A DNA stretch of 64,000 nucleotides from Gracilibacillus caseinilyticus. GTDB lineage: Bacteria > Bacillota > Bacilli > Bacillales > Amphibacillaceae. Location: assembly GCF_022919115.1 (NCBI RefSeq), contig NZ_CP095072.1:3286001-3350000 (forward strand), in the 5' to 3' direction. The notes under the pieces were generated by a model. It was not told where the DNA came from. It did no database searches and was given only the letters and a program-made list of their open reading frames with translations. Positions 18,630 through 28,614 of this stretch are shown piece after piece. Numbering within the stretch: the stretch's first letter is position 1; each line of letters opens with the position of its first letter. Made by a program: the position numbers and the translations under genes.

Positions 18630-18658
18630 TTGAGAAAAAATATAATTCATGTTATATT
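18630..18658 (+). promoter_or_regulatory. Sigma-A promoter in front of OLE RNA
   Basis: TTGAGA (18630-18635), a 17-bp spacer and TATATT (18653-18658) place a start near 18665, just at the beginning of the conserved OLE sequence. OLE may therefore be made separately as well as by readthrough from ispA. Confidence 0.55.
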
Positions 18659-18664
18659 AAAGGT

Positions 18665-19262
18665 ATGTTAAGGGATGGTGCAGTATTCTAGTCAATCCCC
18701 CGTTTCTGAAGGCGGGCCTAAAAATCCGCCAAAGGGCACATCGATGAAGTTCCTTGTGTTGGCTTGAGGCGCCCAGCCTTGGGTCGATGCTGGGAGTTAA
18801 GGTTGAAGGGCGATCCACAAAGGCATGTGGGCGACGACCCTTCTTCCGCGGAGGCCCATCTCTGTATAGAAGACTTAGCCAAGTATTCTGTATGGAATGG
18901 GGTATGAACCTATAAAATAAGGATCAGGGAATCCTTATTTGTAGCGTAGCCTGCCTTGAGTGGTACGAAGGGGATTATAGGCAACAAAGTATCTAAACTG
19001 GATGGCCACTAGCTTGGATATGTTTATCTATATGAAATTCGTACTGCAAAAGAGGCTAGGAAACGGCGAAAGATTGTCGAGGAAATCTCCTAGACTGTTC
19101 CATAAGGACATTTAAAAGGGATTATAGTGTGGACTAAGTGGTAATCCAGTCTAGCGTCGGGTGACTGCGCTAAGGCAGGTTTAAAGGGGAACCGCCAGAA
19201 TGGCAACATTCGGTACCTGTTTGGGAAAACCTACTGGACCTAAGCCGCAGTTTTTACCTTTT
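18665..19262 (+). ncRNA. ole: OLE RNA (ornate, large, extremophilic RNA)
   Basis: About 600 nt without a long reading frame, far more GC-rich and structured than neighbouring gaps. I recognise the conserved OLE blocks: the 5' segment with CCCCCGTTTCTGAAGGCGGG, the long paired domain around GGGCGATCCACAAAGG and GGGCGACGACCC, the middle CTAGGAAACGGCGAAAG region, and the 3' end with GGGGAACCGCCAGAATGG and CCTAAGCCGCAG. Its place between ispA and a four-helix membrane protein gene is the diagnostic context. OLE binds OapA (and OapB and OapC elsewhere) at the membrane and is tied to Mg2+, ethanol and cold stress tolerance in Halalkalibacterium halodurans; its biochemical task is unknown. Ends are approximate. 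Confidence 0.93.
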
Positions 19263-19316
19263 AAATGACCATTCCATTTCCTTATACATAATGTAACCAA
19301 TTGATGAGGTTTTTAT

Positions 19317-19892
19317 ATGGATAAAAAACAATTACAAAAGTCGATAAAATTTAGCTTAAGCATTGCCGTTATCACGTTTGTGTTAGCGGCTATTTTTTCC
19401 GTGGTGTCATCTTCTATTTTAAGCGGGGTTTCTTCCATAATTGGATTAACTATTGTGCTTATTATTGTATTTACTGGTGTGTTTTTTGATATGCTAGGAA
19501 TAGCGGCTACAGCTGCAGATGAAGTACCATTTCATGCAATGGCAGCAGAGAGGGTAAGCGGTTCCAAGCAGGCGATTCTGGTTGTGCGTAATGCGGACCG
19601 TTTTGCGAGCTTCTGTAATGATGTTATTGGTGATATTTCGGGTATAATAAGTGGTACAGCCTCTGCAATTGTAATTCTGCAAATTGCCAATAATTTCGGA
19701 TACAGTGAGGGCAGCACATTTCAATTAACAATTAACGTAATACTGACCAGTCTTGTTGCAGCACTGACAGTTGGAGGAAAAGCACTTGGGAAATTTTTAG
19801 CAATTAACTCTTCCACGAAAATTATCTTCTTCGTTGGTAAAATAATTGCATTTTCTGAAGAAAAATTTAAAATAAAGATATTGTCGAAATAG
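19317..19892 (+). CDS. oapA: OLE-associated membrane protein OapA
   Basis: 191 residues with four predicted membrane segments (about 9-34, 40-68, 103-122 and 139-162). A conserved, charged loop between segments 2 and 3 (about residues 62-100: the [15 protein letters not shown] and [11 protein letters not shown] blocks) resembles the DUF21 part of CNNM/CorB-type Mg2+ proteins. OapA is the established partner that brings OLE RNA to the membrane; the complex is linked to Mg2+ homeostasis. It lies ~55 bp after the RNA and 35 bp before dxs. It is absent from B. subtilis. Confidence 0.92.
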   Translation: MDKKQLQKSIKFSLSIAVITFVLAAIFSVVSSSILSGVSSIIGLTIVLIIVFTGVFFDMLGIAATAADEVPFHAMAAERVSGSKQAILVVRNADRFASFCNDVIGDISGIISGTASAIVILQIANNFGYSEGSTFQLTINVILTSLVAALTVGGKALGKFLAINSSTKIIFFVGKIIAFSEEKFKIKILSK

Positions 19893-19927
19893 ACAAAGTT
19901 TTGAAAAATAGTAGGGAGGATTCCTTT

Positions 19928-21826
19928 ATGGATCTAACCAAGATGAAGAATCCAACATTTCTAAAAGAATTAAACAATGAAGAACTTGAGGTACTTGCAC
20001 ACGAAATCCGTCAATTTTTAATTCAAAAATTATCGGTTACGGGTGGTCATTTGGGAGCGAATTTAGGTGTCGTTGAACTTACATTGGCATTGCATAAGCA
20101 ATTCAATAGCCCAACAGATAAATTTCTGTTTGATGTAGGACATCAATCGTATATCCACAAAATGCTAACAGGCAGAACGGACCAGTTTGATACGTTAAGA
20201 CAGTATAAAGGTTTGTGTGGCTTTCCTAAAATGAATGAAAGTAAACACGATGTGTGGGAAGCTGGACACAGTTCCACTTCGTTGTCAGCAGCAATGGGAA
20301 TGGCGATTGCCAGAGATATGAAAAATGAAAATTATTCAGTGATACCCATTATTGGTGACGGTGCTTTAACTGGTGGTATGGCATTAGAAGCATTAAACCA
20401 TATTGGACATGAACAAAAGAATCTTACAGTAATTTTAAACGATAATGAAATGTCTATAGCAGGAAATGTCGGTGCGTTACATAATGCTTTAGGCAGAATG
20501 CGCAGTGCAGGCAAATATAACCGAGTAAAAGATGAATTAGAAGTACTCTTAAAAAGAATTCCTGCAGTTGGTGGCAAGATCGCACAAACTGCTGAGCGTG
20601 TAAAAGATAGCATGAAATATTTTATGGTTCCAGGCATGTTGTTTGAAGAATTTGGATTCACCTATTTCGGTCCTGTTGACGGACATGACTTTAAGGACTT
20701 AGAAGAAAATATTGCATACGCAAAAAAAACAGAAGGTCCTGTGATTGTTCATGTCATCACACAAAAAGGAAAAGGTTACCAGCCAGCTGAAACGGATCAG
20801 AAAGATAAATGGCATGGGGTTGGACCATATAAAATTGATTCTGGTGAGAAAATTAAACCGGCAAACGCTGCTCCTGCATGGAGTCAGGTAGTCAGTGATA
20901 CCTTAGAAGAAATAGCAGGGAAGGATGATCGATTAGCCGTTATTACCCCTGCTATGATTTTAGGATCTAAGCTGGACAAGTTCCAGGAGAAATATCCAGA
21001 CCGTTTGTTTGATGTCGGTATTGCGGAACAGCATGCCACCACTTTATCAGCGGGCCTTGCTACACAAGGAATGAAGCCATTTTTAGCAATTTATTCTACC
21101 TTCCTGCAACGTGGGTATGATCAATTGGTGCATGATGTTTGCCGTCAGAATTTAAATGTTGCCTTTGGGATTGACAGAGCAGGACTTGTTGGTGCAGATG
21201 GTGAAACGCATCAAGGTGTGTTTGATATTGCCTTTATGCGACACTTACCGAACATGGTTATTATGATGCCCAAAGACGAAAACGAGTGTCAGCATATGGT
21301 GTACACTGCTATTGCTTATGACGATGGTCCAATTGCTGTCCGCTTTCCTAGAGGAAATGGTTTAGGTGTAGAAATGGATCAAAGTCTGTCAACTATCCCG
21401 ATTGGAAAATGGGAAGTATTAAGCGAAGGAACAGATGCAGTCATAGTAACTTTTGGTACGACTATAGAAATGTCTTTAGCCGCAAGTGACTATCTAAAAG
21501 AACAAGGGATTAACGTAGAGGTTGTTAATGCACGTTTTATAAAGCCACTTGACGAAGAGTTATTACATGATCGTATGAGTAAGAACGTTCCGATTCTAAC
21601 AGTAGAGGAGGCAGTGCTGCAGGGTGGCTTTGGCAGTGCCGTACTTGAATTTGCTGAAGAGCATAATTATAAACCTACAATGAAAAGAATGGGTATTCCG
21701 GATAAATATATTGAGCATGGAAGTGTCAAAGAACTACTAAAAGAAATTAACTTAACAGAGGATCAAATTATCTCTGAATTACAACAATTGGTAACAATTA
21801 GTAATGATAAGCAAAAAAGGGCTTGA
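19928..21826 (+). CDS. dxs: 1-deoxy-D-xylulose-5-phosphate synthase
   Basis: 632 residues from ATG 19928, which has an AGGGAGGA site and matches the family start; a TTG 27 nt upstream is a false extension. It is a transketolase-like thiamine diphosphate enzyme joining pyruvate and glyceraldehyde 3-phosphate, the first step of the MEP isoprenoid pathway. The thiamine motif begins at [15 protein letters not shown], and the [13 protein letters not shown] segment carries the catalytic Glu. Placement beside ispA makes this a pathway cluster interrupted by OLE and oapA. The end overlaps the region just before tlyA. Confidence 0.96.
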   Translation: MDLTKMKNPTFLKELNNEELEVLAHEIRQFLIQKLSVTGGHLGANLGVVELTLALHKQFNSPTDKFLFDVGHQSYIHKMLTGRTDQFDTLRQYKGLCGFPKMNESKHDVWEAGHSSTSLSAAMGMAIARDMKNENYSVIPIIGDGALTGGMALEALNHIGHEQKNLTVILNDNEMSIAGNVGALHNALGRMRSAGKYNRVKDELEVLLKRIPAVGGKIAQTAERVKDSMKYFMVPGMLFEEFGFTYFGPVDGHDFKDLEENIAYAKKTEGPVIVHVITQKGKGYQPAETDQKDKWHGVGPYKIDSGEKIKPANAAPAWSQVVSDTLEEIAGKDDRLAVITPAMILGSKLDKFQEKYPDRLFDVGIAEQHATTLSAGLATQGMKPFLAIYSTFLQRGYDQLVHDVCRQNLNVAFGIDRAGLVGADGETHQGVFDIAFMRHLPNMVIMMPKDENECQHMVYTAIAYDDGPIAVRFPRGNGLGVEMDQSLSTIPIGKWEVLSEGTDAVIVTFGTTIEMSLAASDYLKEQGINVEVVNARFIKPLDEELLHDRMSKNVPILTVEEAVLQGGFGSAVLEFAEEHNYKPTMKRMGIPDKYIEHGSVKELLKEINLTEDQIISELQQLVTISNDKQKRA

Positions 21827-21831
21827 AGATT

Positions 21832-22650
21832 ATGACAAAAAAAATCAGGTTAGATCAATTAATTGTGGATAGAGGGTTAAGCGAATCAAGAGAAAAAGCA
21901 AAAAGAACCATCATGGCAGGACTGGTATTTTCAGAGGGCCTCTGTTTGGACAAACCAGGTACTAAAGTAGCAGATGATATAGCGATTGATATAAAAGGAA
22001 AAGCTATTCCATATGTTGGCCGAGGAGGCTTGAAATTAGAAAAAGCGCTCGACTATTTCTCTTTGGATATACACGGTAAGGTAATGGTAGATGTTGGCTC
22101 ATCTACTGGTGGTTTTACCGACTGTGCCTTGCAAAATGGTGTGAAACGCAGTTATGCGATCGATGTCGGTTATAACCAGTTAGACTGGAAATTACGCAAC
22201 GACCCTCGAGTAATTGTTATGGAAAGAACCAATTTTCGCTATGTGACACCTGACATGCTGACGGAAGAAGTTCCTAATTTCGCTACTGTTGATGTTTCCT
22301 TTATTTCGTTACAATTGATCTTAGCACCACTTTATGAGTTATTAGCAAATGAGAGTTTTGTGGTTGTTCTTATTAAACCACAATTTGAAGCAGGGAAAGA
22401 ACAAGTAGGCAGGAAGGGAATTGTTCGTGATCCTGCCGTTCATTTGCAAGTGCTGCGAAAAATATTGACTTTTGCTGAAACAACAGGTTTTCATATTATT
22501 GACGTAACTTTTTCACCAATTACTGGTGGAGATGGCAATATTGAGTATTTAGGTTTGTTAAAAAAATCTGCTGTGCAACAAGAAACACAAGACCTTTTAG
22601 CACTGTCAGAAAGCGTCGTGGCAGGTTCTCATCAGCAGCTAAGCAAATAA
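21832..22650 (+). CDS. tlyA: TlyA-type rRNA 2'-O-methyltransferase (YqxC)
   Basis: 272 residues. An N-terminal S4 RNA-binding domain (about 4-62) is followed by an FtsJ-like methyltransferase domain with the SAM motif VDVGSSTGGFTDCAL (about 87-101). TlyA enzymes methylate C1409 of 16S and/or C1920 of 23S rRNA; bacillar members are usually annotated hemolysin A for historical reasons. The ATG at 21832 is preferred over a TTG 9 nt upstream that overlaps the dxs stop. It lies in the same operon as dxs. Confidence 0.92.
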   Translation: MTKKIRLDQLIVDRGLSESREKAKRTIMAGLVFSEGLCLDKPGTKVADDIAIDIKGKAIPYVGRGGLKLEKALDYFSLDIHGKVMVDVGSSTGGFTDCALQNGVKRSYAIDVGYNQLDWKLRNDPRVIVMERTNFRYVTPDMLTEEVPNFATVDVSFISLQLILAPLYELLANESFVVVLIKPQFEAGKEQVGRKGIVRDPAVHLQVLRKILTFAETTGFHIIDVTFSPITGGDGNIEYLGLLKKSAVQQETQDLLALSESVVAGSHQQLSK

Positions 22651-22658
22651 AATGGGGA

Positions 22659-22685
22659 GGACTACTTTTTTTGTAGTCCGTTTTC
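22659..22685 (+). terminator. Short terminator-like hairpin after tlyA
   Basis: GGACTAC pairs with GTAGTCC around a T7 loop, followed by GTTTTC. The stem is only 7 bp, so partial readthrough into argR is possible. Confidence 0.5.
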
Positions 22686-22716
22686 ATATGAGAAATGATT
22701 GATGGAGGATGTTGAA

Positions 22717-23166
22717 ATGAACAAAGCACAACGGCATATCAAAATACGAGAAATTATTACAGAGAACGAAATCGAGACGCAGGATGATTTAGTTGAAGAA
22801 CTGCGTAGTCAAGGTTATGGAATAACCCAAGCGACTATTTCTCGCGATATTAAGGAATTGCACCTCGTAAAAGTACCAACACAAGATGGTCGCTATAAAT
22901 ACAGCTTACCTGCAGATCAGAAGTTCAATCCATTAAATAAGTTAAGACGATTTATTATGGATGCATTTATCAGTATAGACACTGCCACTCATTTTATAGT
23001 GATGAAGACTCTTCCGGGTAATGCGCAAGCAATGGGTGCTTTGATTGATAATTTAGGCTGGGAAGAAATTGTCGGATGTATATGCGGTGATGATACGATC
23101 CTGATTATTTGTAAAACAGTGGAAGATGCAGAAGCATTGAAAGACAAATTCTTAGACATGTTGTAA
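22717..23166 (+). CDS. argR: Arginine repressor ArgR/AhrC
   Basis: 149 residues beginning [14 protein letters not shown], identical in layout to AhrC. The N-terminal winged helix (about 1-70) has the recognition helix around [13 protein letters not shown]. The C-terminal hexamerisation and arginine-binding domain ends in [11 protein letters not shown]. It represses arginine biosynthesis and activates catabolism when arginine is bound. ATG 22717 has a GGAGG site at 8 nt; the upstream in-frame ATGs lie before that site. It precedes recN by 18 bp. Confidence 0.96.
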   Translation: MNKAQRHIKIREIITENEIETQDDLVEELRSQGYGITQATISRDIKELHLVKVPTQDGRYKYSLPADQKFNPLNKLRRFIMDAFISIDTATHFIVMKTLPGNAQAMGALIDNLGWEEIVGCICGDDTILIICKTVEDAEALKDKFLDML

Positions 23167-23184
23167 AAAAAAGGCGGTGGGTAG

Positions 23185-24903
23185 ATGTTAACGGAATTAT
23201 CGATAAAAAATTTTGCGATAATAGAGCAATTATCCATATCGTTTCAATCTGGATTGACAGTTTTAACCGGAGAGACTGGTGCTGGTAAATCCATTATTAT
23301 TGATGCGCTTGGTTTACTGATTGGTGGAAGAGGATCGGTTGAATATGTACGTCATGGTGAGAAAAAAGCAGAATTAGAAGGGCTTTTTATTATAGAAGAC
23401 CGTAGACACCCTGTTTACCAGAAAACAAAAGAATTAGGAATTGATATCAATGAGGACCAAATGCTTGTTATTCATCGAACTATTTCTCATTCAGGCAAGA
23501 GCATATGCCGTATCAACGGTAAACTAACGACATTAGCCATTTTAAAAGAGATAGGACAAAGTGTTCTTGATATCCATAGTCAGCATGAAACACAGGCATT
23601 ATTAAATAAAGAGAAGCACTTGGAACTGTTAGACTTTTTTCATCAATCGAGTCATCCAGATTTCAAAAAATCCTATCAACACCTGTATAATCATTGGAAA
23701 CAGCTGAAAGATAAGTATGAGGCAAGTAACAAAAATGAACAAGAATTGGCTCAGCGTATGGATTTATTGGATTTTCAATTAAAAGAAATCCAAAATGCTG
23801 ATTTGCAGCCAGATGAAGATCAACTTCTGACAGAAGAACGAAATGAATTACAGCATTTTGAGAAAATCCACAGCAATTTAAATGATGCGTATAATGCTCT
23901 TCATGGAGAACAACGCGGTCTGGATTGGATGTCACATGCAGCCAATCATCTTGAGGAAGCTGGAGAACATCATCAAGCCGTTAAAAAAATGCATCAAGAT
24001 TATATTGATCATTATTATTTAATGGAAGAGATCTCATACCAAATACGGCAACAACTTGAAAGTATGGATTATGAACCAGGTCGCTTAGAAGTGATTGAAT
24101 CCCGTTTACATGAAATCGATCAGCTGAAGCGTAAATATGGGCAATCAGTGGAAGAAATTATGACGTACAGCGCAAAAATTGAAGAAGAATTGGATGAGAT
24201 CACACATCGGGATCAGCATCTTGAGAATCTTTCTAATATGTTACAGGAAGCAGCTCATGATTTATTACTAGAGGCAAAAGAATTGTATCTGCTGAGAAAA
24301 AAAGCAGCTAAACAGTTAGAAAAAGCAGTTTTAGCGGAACTAAAGGATTTATATATGGATAAAACTGCGTTTGAAGTAGATATCTCTATACCTAGTCGTG
24401 AAAATGGTATTTCATTCGAAGGCAAAAAAGTTACGCCACATCCCCATGGGATCGACCAGGCAAGATTTTTAATTTCTACGAATCCAGGAGAACCTGTCAA
24501 GGATTTAGACCGTATTGCATCAGGTGGGGAAATGTCTCGGATCATGCTTGCTTTAAAAAATATTTTCTCAAAGCACCAAGGCATTACGAGTGTTATTTTT
24601 GACGAAGTTGATACCGGTGTAAGTGGCCGTGTTGCGCAATCAATGGCTGAGAAAATTCATAACATATCCAGTGGTTCCCAAGTACTTTGTATCACCCATT
24701 TACCTCAGGTTGCCTCAATTGCCGATACGCATTTAAGAATAGAAAAGATTGTAGAAAATAATCGTACCCATACAACATTGCAAGAACTAAGCTTTGAACA
24801 ACGAATAGATGAAATAGGTAAAATGATAACCGGAGAAGAATTAACAACTGCATCCAAAACACATGCACGCGAACTTATCGAGATGAATCACAAACATAAA
24901 TAA
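23185..24903 (+). CDS. recN: DNA repair protein RecN
   Basis: 572-residue SMC-like ATPase. Walker A GETGAGKS is near residues 30-37. Two long coiled-coil arms span about 150-375, and the C-terminal half holds the signature LDRIASGGEMSR and Walker B VIFDEVDTGVSG. RecN gathers DNA ends at double-strand breaks. It starts 18 bp after argR with a GGCGGTGG site. No LexA box is visible in the short gap, so it is probably driven from argR or upstream. Confidence 0.95.
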   Translation: MLTELSIKNFAIIEQLSISFQSGLTVLTGETGAGKSIIIDALGLLIGGRGSVEYVRHGEKKAELEGLFIIEDRRHPVYQKTKELGIDINEDQMLVIHRTISHSGKSICRINGKLTTLAILKEIGQSVLDIHSQHETQALLNKEKHLELLDFFHQSSHPDFKKSYQHLYNHWKQLKDKYEASNKNEQELAQRMDLLDFQLKEIQNADLQPDEDQLLTEERNELQHFEKIHSNLNDAYNALHGEQRGLDWMSHAANHLEEAGEHHQAVKKMHQDYIDHYYLMEEISYQIRQQLESMDYEPGRLEVIESRLHEIDQLKRKYGQSVEEIMTYSAKIEEELDEITHRDQHLENLSNMLQEAAHDLLLEAKELYLLRKKAAKQLEKAVLAELKDLYMDKTAFEVDISIPSRENGISFEGKKVTPHPHGIDQARFLISTNPGEPVKDLDRIASGGEMSRIMLALKNIFSKHQGITSVIFDEVDTGVSGRVAQSMAEKIHNISSGSQVLCITHLPQVASIADTHLRIEKIVENNRTHTTLQELSFEQRIDEIGKMITGEELTTASKTHARELIEMNHKHK

Positions 24904-24972
24904 TATTCCGAATAATCATTTCTTGAAGTGGAAAAGTTCACCCGATTTTGTTATGTTTAACGGGTTTAAAAA

Positions 24973-25031
24973 GCCCTCCTTAAGGTCAAATTAATGATAC
25001 AGATCAAAAACAGTCTGTAAAACAAGGAGGG
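24973..25031 (+). promoter_or_regulatory. spoIVB leader hairpin pairing with its ribosome site
   Basis: CCCTCCTT (24974-24981) is the exact complement of AAGGAGGG (25024-25031), the Shine-Dalgarno of spoIVB. Inside the loop a second hairpin forms from ACAGA and TCTGT (24999-25018). The structure could hide the ribosome site. Alternatively the upstream arm could be chance; no U-tract follows, so it is not a terminator. Confidence 0.5.
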
Positions 25032-25040
25032 TCAAAACCA

Positions 25041-26327
25041 ATGAAGAATAACTACGTAAGAAAATGTATAGGATTAATACTCCTTGTCATATTATTTGTA
25101 CTCCCATGGTATTCACCATTTCAGATATACCTCTCCATCCCGAACCAAATCAAAACTTTTACACAGTCAAATGCAGTGTCTTTACCTACATTAGGTGATG
25201 ACATTTCAATATCAGCAATGAACGATGATGCCGTTCAATATGCTACAGACTTAATGAATTACTCGCTTGAAGAGAGCGGTCAAGATGAAGTTACCTATAC
25301 ATTTGCCAATGTTCCGGTCAAAAAAGTGGATGTGGAAGTGTACGATGATTTCCGTCTTATTCCTGGTGGTCAATCGATCGGTATAAACCTGCAAACACAA
25401 GGTGTTCTGGTTGTAGGACATCATCTTGTGACCACGGAGGAAGGAACCAGTTCTCCAGGCGAAGATGCCAATATTCAAGTAGGGGATAATATTATCTCCA
25501 TTAACGATAAAAAAATTACGAAAATGCAAGAAGTTGCTCCTATTGTGAAGAAAGCTGGGGAACAGCATGAATCATTAGATGTAGAGCTAAAACGTGGTGG
25601 TAAAACGATTGATACAGAGTTAACGCCGCAATATGATGTCAAAGAAGAAGACTATCGAATAGGCGTTTATATCCGTGATTCTGCAGCAGGAATCGGAACA
25701 ATGACTTTTTACCATTCAGATTCAAAAAAATATGGCGCACTTGGACATATTATTTCAGATATGGATACAAGAGAGCCAGTAAAAATTGATAATGGAAGCA
25801 TTGTAAGATCGCAAATCACTGATATTAAAAAAGGTGAGCATGGCGTTCCAGGTGAAAAACGTGCCGATTTCGTATTAGATGGAACAGAGATGGGTGATAT
25901 TACGAAAAACTCTCCGTTCGGTATCTTTGGAACCCTCCATGAACCATTAAAAGGCGACAACTGGGCGAAACCAATGCCAATAGCCTTACCGAATGAAGTG
26001 GAAGAAGGACCGGCTAAAATTTTAACGGTTATTAATAAAGAAAAAGTGGAAGCATTTGACGTGGAGATTGTAAATGCTGTTAATCAATCTGCACCCGCAA
26101 CAAAAGGGCTAATATTAGAAATAACAGATAAACGTTTATTAGATACTACTGGTGGAATAGTACAAGGTATGAGCGGTAGTCCCATCATTCAGAATGGAAA
26201 AATAATTGGTGCGGTTACACATGTATTTGTCAATGATCCTACAAGTGGTTATGGCGTTCATATTGAATGGATGCTGAACGAAGCAGGAATAGATATTTAT
26301 AAATCAGAGAACAGAAAAGCAAGTTAG
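25041..26327 (+). CDS. spoIVB: SpoIVB serine peptidase (sigma-K checkpoint)
   Basis: 428 residues. An N-terminal membrane/signal segment (about 9-24), a PDZ domain (about 110-195) and an S55 peptidase domain are present. The catalytic residues match the B. subtilis enzyme by number: His236 in [10 protein letters not shown], Asp363 and Ser378 in QGMSGSP. Made in the forespore and secreted into the intermembrane space, SpoIVB cleaves SpoIVFA to release pro-sigma-K processing in the mother cell. It begins with a very strong AAGGAGGG site that may be masked by an upstream complement. It lies between recN and spo0A as in all bacilli. Confidence 0.97.
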   Translation: MKNNYVRKCIGLILLVILFVLPWYSPFQIYLSIPNQIKTFTQSNAVSLPTLGDDISISAMNDDAVQYATDLMNYSLEESGQDEVTYTFANVPVKKVDVEVYDDFRLIPGGQSIGINLQTQGVLVVGHHLVTTEEGTSSPGEDANIQVGDNIISINDKKITKMQEVAPIVKKAGEQHESLDVELKRGGKTIDTELTPQYDVKEEDYRIGVYIRDSAAGIGTMTFYHSDSKKYGALGHIISDMDTREPVKIDNGSIVRSQITDIKKGEHGVPGEKRADFVLDGTEMGDITKNSPFGIFGTLHEPLKGDNWAKPMPIALPNEVEEGPAKILTVINKEKVEAFDVEIVNAVNQSAPATKGLILEITDKRLLDTTGGIVQGMSGSPIIQNGKIIGAVTHVFVNDPTSGYGVHIEWMLNEAGIDIYKSENRKAS

Positions 26328-26332
26328 CGTAG

Positions 26333-26363
26333 AAAAGAAACAGCTATTTTAGCTGTTTCTTTT
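26333..26363 (+). terminator. Terminator of spoIVB
   Basis: AAAAGAAACAGCT pairs with AGCTGTTTCTTTT around ATTTT; it is symmetrical, with A- and T-rich ends. Confidence 0.88.
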
Positions 26364-26391
26364 ACATTATTAGTCACTAGGAAAATAATGG

Positions 26392-26420
26392 TTGCAGGTT
26401 ATCTGATCTTTTGCTAAACT
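26392..26420 (+). promoter_or_regulatory. Vegetative (sigma-A) promoter of spo0A
   Basis: TTGCAG (26392-26397), a 17-bp spacer and TAAACT (26415-26420) correspond to the Pv promoter known for spo0A in B. subtilis. Confidence 0.55.
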
Positions 26421-26434
26421 AAAAACAAAGATTT

Positions 26435-26443
26435 TTCGACAAA
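26435..26443 (-). promoter_or_regulatory. 0A box (perfect) upstream of spo0A
   Basis: TTCGACAAA is the reverse complement of the consensus 0A box TTTGTCGAA. It lies just downstream of the vegetative promoter, where bound Spo0A~P could block it. Confidence 0.75.
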
Positions 26444-26482
26444 CCGTGTAGAACGAAATTTTGTATATTTTTTGAACGAAAA

Positions 26483-26509
26483 GAAGGAATTCTATTCCTT
26501 TTGTCGAAA
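26483..26509 (+). promoter_or_regulatory. Sigma-H-like promoter of spo0A
   Basis: GAAGGAATT (26483-26491) fits the sigma-H -35 RNAGGAWWW fully. After 11 bp, GTCGAAA fits RNNGAAT at all but the last base. It is the counterpart of the Ps sporulation promoter. Confidence 0.55.
26500..26508 (+). promoter_or_regulatory. 0A box (perfect) overlapping the sigma-H -10
   Basis: TTTGTCGAA is an exact 0A box and shares bases with the -10 element of the sigma-H-like promoter, implying autoregulation of spo0A by its own phosphorylated product. Confidence 0.75.
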
Positions 26510-26559
26510 GTATTAATTAAGGTCAAAATAGTTAGCATAAGGTGAAGGAGGAACTTTTT

Positions 26560-27339
26560 GTGAAGAATTCGAATGTAATGTTGGTGGATGACAACCGTGA
26601 ACTTGTTGATTTAATGAATGATTATTTAGAGGATCAGGATGATATTGCTGTGGTTGGGAGAGCATATAATGGAAAAGAATGCCTGGATTATGTAGAAGAG
26701 GTTAATCCGGATGTAATTATATTAGATATTATTATGCCTCATATTGATGGTTTAGCCGTACTATCTAAATTAAAACAAAATGAACGTACCAAGCACATAA
26801 ATGTGATCATGCTCACGGCTTTCGGACAGGAAGAAGTGACGAAAAAAGCTGTCGGTTTAGGTGCGTCATATTTTATTTTGAAACCATTTGATTTAGAACA
26901 CCTTGCGGAACAAATCAGGCAAGTACATGGTATCCAAACCTCTGTACATAATGATAAAAGATCTTCAGTGACAAACAGCAAAAGGTTTGATTTAGAAGCA
27001 AGTATTACGCATATCATTCATGAGATCGGTGTACCTGCTCATATTAAAGGCTATATGTATTTACGCGAAGCAATTACAATGGTGTACAAAGACATTGAAT
27101 TATTAGGATCGATCACCAAAGTTCTATATCCAGATATTGCAACAAAATTTAACACAACTGCTTCGAGAGTAGAACGTGCCATTCGTCATGCTATTGAAGT
27201 AGCTTGGAGCAGAGGAAACATGGATTCTATATCATCCCTGTTCGGCTATACGGTCAGTGTATCCAAAGCAAAACCGACTAACTCAGAATTTATCGCAATG
27301 GTTGCAGACCGATTACGCTTAGAACATCGTGCTAGCTAA
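26560..27339 (+). CDS. spo0A: Sporulation master regulator Spo0A
   Basis: 259 residues from GTG 26560 (strong AAGGAGGA site; B. subtilis also uses GTG). The receiver domain (about 1-120) has the acidic pair Asp10/Asp11 and phosphoacceptor Asp56, with LTAFG and the switch Lys in LKPF. After a variable linker comes the nearly invariant C-terminal DNA-binding domain (about 145-259), including the [19 protein letters not shown] and [14 protein letters not shown] segments. Phosphorylated through the phosphorelay, it switches on sporulation genes and represses abrB. Vegetative and sigma-H-like promoters and two perfect 0A boxes lie upstream. Confidence 0.98.
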   Translation: MKNSNVMLVDDNRELVDLMNDYLEDQDDIAVVGRAYNGKECLDYVEEVNPDVIILDIIMPHIDGLAVLSKLKQNERTKHINVIMLTAFGQEEVTKKAVGLGASYFILKPFDLEHLAEQIRQVHGIQTSVHNDKRSSVTNSKRFDLEASITHIIHEIGVPAHIKGYMYLREAITMVYKDIELLGSITKVLYPDIATKFNTTASRVERAIRHAIEVAWSRGNMDSISSLFGYTVSVSKAKPTNSEFIAMVADRLRLEHRAS

Positions 27340-27349
27340 CTAATATAAT

Positions 27350-27378
27350 GAAACCCCCGAATTATATTCGGGGGTTTC
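27350..27378. terminator. Bidirectional terminator spo0A / MscS gene
   Basis: GAAACCCCCGAA pairs perfectly with TTCGGGGGTTTC around a 5-nt loop. It lies between convergent genes. Confidence 0.85.
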
Positions 27379-27382
27379 ACAA

Positions 27383-28498
27383 TTATTGTTCATCGTCTTG
27401 TAAAGTATGCATATTGTGCATACTGCCTTGTTCAAAATATACTGAACGAGAGGGGAATGCAACAGATACATCTGCCTCTTCTAAGATCTCCATTATTTTA
27501 TAATTAACATTTTGTTTTACTGTTAAATATTCATCCCAAACAATCGACTTCGTGAAAAAATAGAGCATAATATCAAGGCTGCTGTGATTATATTCGGTAA
27601 ACCGGACAAATATGGTCTCTTGGTGTACGTCCTCATTATTCTCCAAATATTCTTGAATTTCATGAATGACATGCTGAATTTTCTCTTTAGATGTGCTGTA
27701 TTCTACTCCAAGATTGAAGAATATTCTTCTTTTGTTCATTTCACTCCAGTTTGTAATCGGTTCATTTGATAAAGTTGAGTTCGGTATGGTAATGAGTGAA
27801 TCAGCAAAGGTTCGAATGATGGTACTTCGGAAATTAATATCCTCTACAACTCCTTCAATACTGGGTGACTGGATCCAATCTCCAATTGTAAATGGTTTCT
27901 CGGTAATAATCACGACACCGCCAAACAAGTTTTTGATTACTTCCTGGGCAGCGAGTGCAAATGCTAGTCCACCTAAACCTAAGCCTGCTACAAATCCACT
28001 GACGTTATACCCGAATTCCTCTGCAATAATACTGATACTGATCATTACGATAATTACTCGTACTGCTTTGGATAAGAATGGAATTAGTATAGAATCCATT
28101 TCAAAATTTAATTTATTACTTATTTTCATGAACAAAAGTGACGTGCTTGATGACAGGTTAAACAGCCATGAAGAAATAGCGAGTATGATCGATATCTTCA
28201 ATAAATGTTTATAGATATCCTTGTTTGCATCGATGTACGGAAAATAATGAATGGCGATGTAAACACCTATTATGACAAATAAGAAACGCAATGGGTGTTC
28301 GAATGCTTTTAAGGCATGATTAAGCAGTTCCGTTTTTCCTTTATTGGATAACTTTAAAAACAAGTAAAAAATGTATTTAATAAACAATTTTCGTAAAAGG
28401 ATAGCCAGAAATATGACGCCGATACTAATGCCGATATTAATATAATCCTCATACGTGATAGCTTCCCAGAATCTCCAGTCCAACGTGTTACCCTCCAT
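27383..28498 (-). CDS. MscS-family mechanosensitive channel (YhdY-like)
   Basis: 371 residues. About five hydrophobic segments lead to the MscS pore helix (GLGLGGLAFALAAQEVIKN, about residues 172-190), then the cytoplasmic beta domain (about 195-255) and a C-terminal mixed domain. Small-conductance channels of this type release solutes on hypo-osmotic shock, which suits a salt-adapted host. The length equals that of B. subtilis YhdY, larger than YkuT. It is convergent with spo0A. Confidence 0.9.
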   Translation of the reverse strand: MEGNTLDWRFWEAITYEDYINIGISIGVIFLAILLRKLFIKYIFYLFLKLSNKGKTELLNHALKAFEHPLRFLFVIIGVYIAIHYFPYIDANKDIYKHLLKISIILAISSWLFNLSSSTSLLFMKISNKLNFEMDSILIPFLSKAVRVIIVMISISIIAEEFGYNVSGFVAGLGLGGLAFALAAQEVIKNLFGGVVIITEKPFTIGDWIQSPSIEGVVEDINFRSTIIRTFADSLITIPNSTLSNEPITNWSEMNKRRIFFNLGVEYSTSKEKIQHVIHEIQEYLENNEDVHQETIFVRFTEYNHSSLDIMLYFFTKSIVWDEYLTVKQNVNYKIMEILEEADVSVAFPSRSVYFEQGSMHNMHTLQDDEQ

Positions 28499-28614
28499 TT
28501 TTAGCGTTATATAAATACTTTATCATGATCAATATGTATTTCCAACTATTTATATATAGTTTCCTGCAGGTTGGACAATTTAAACACGTATAAATTTGGA
28601 GAGGACTGTTGAAC

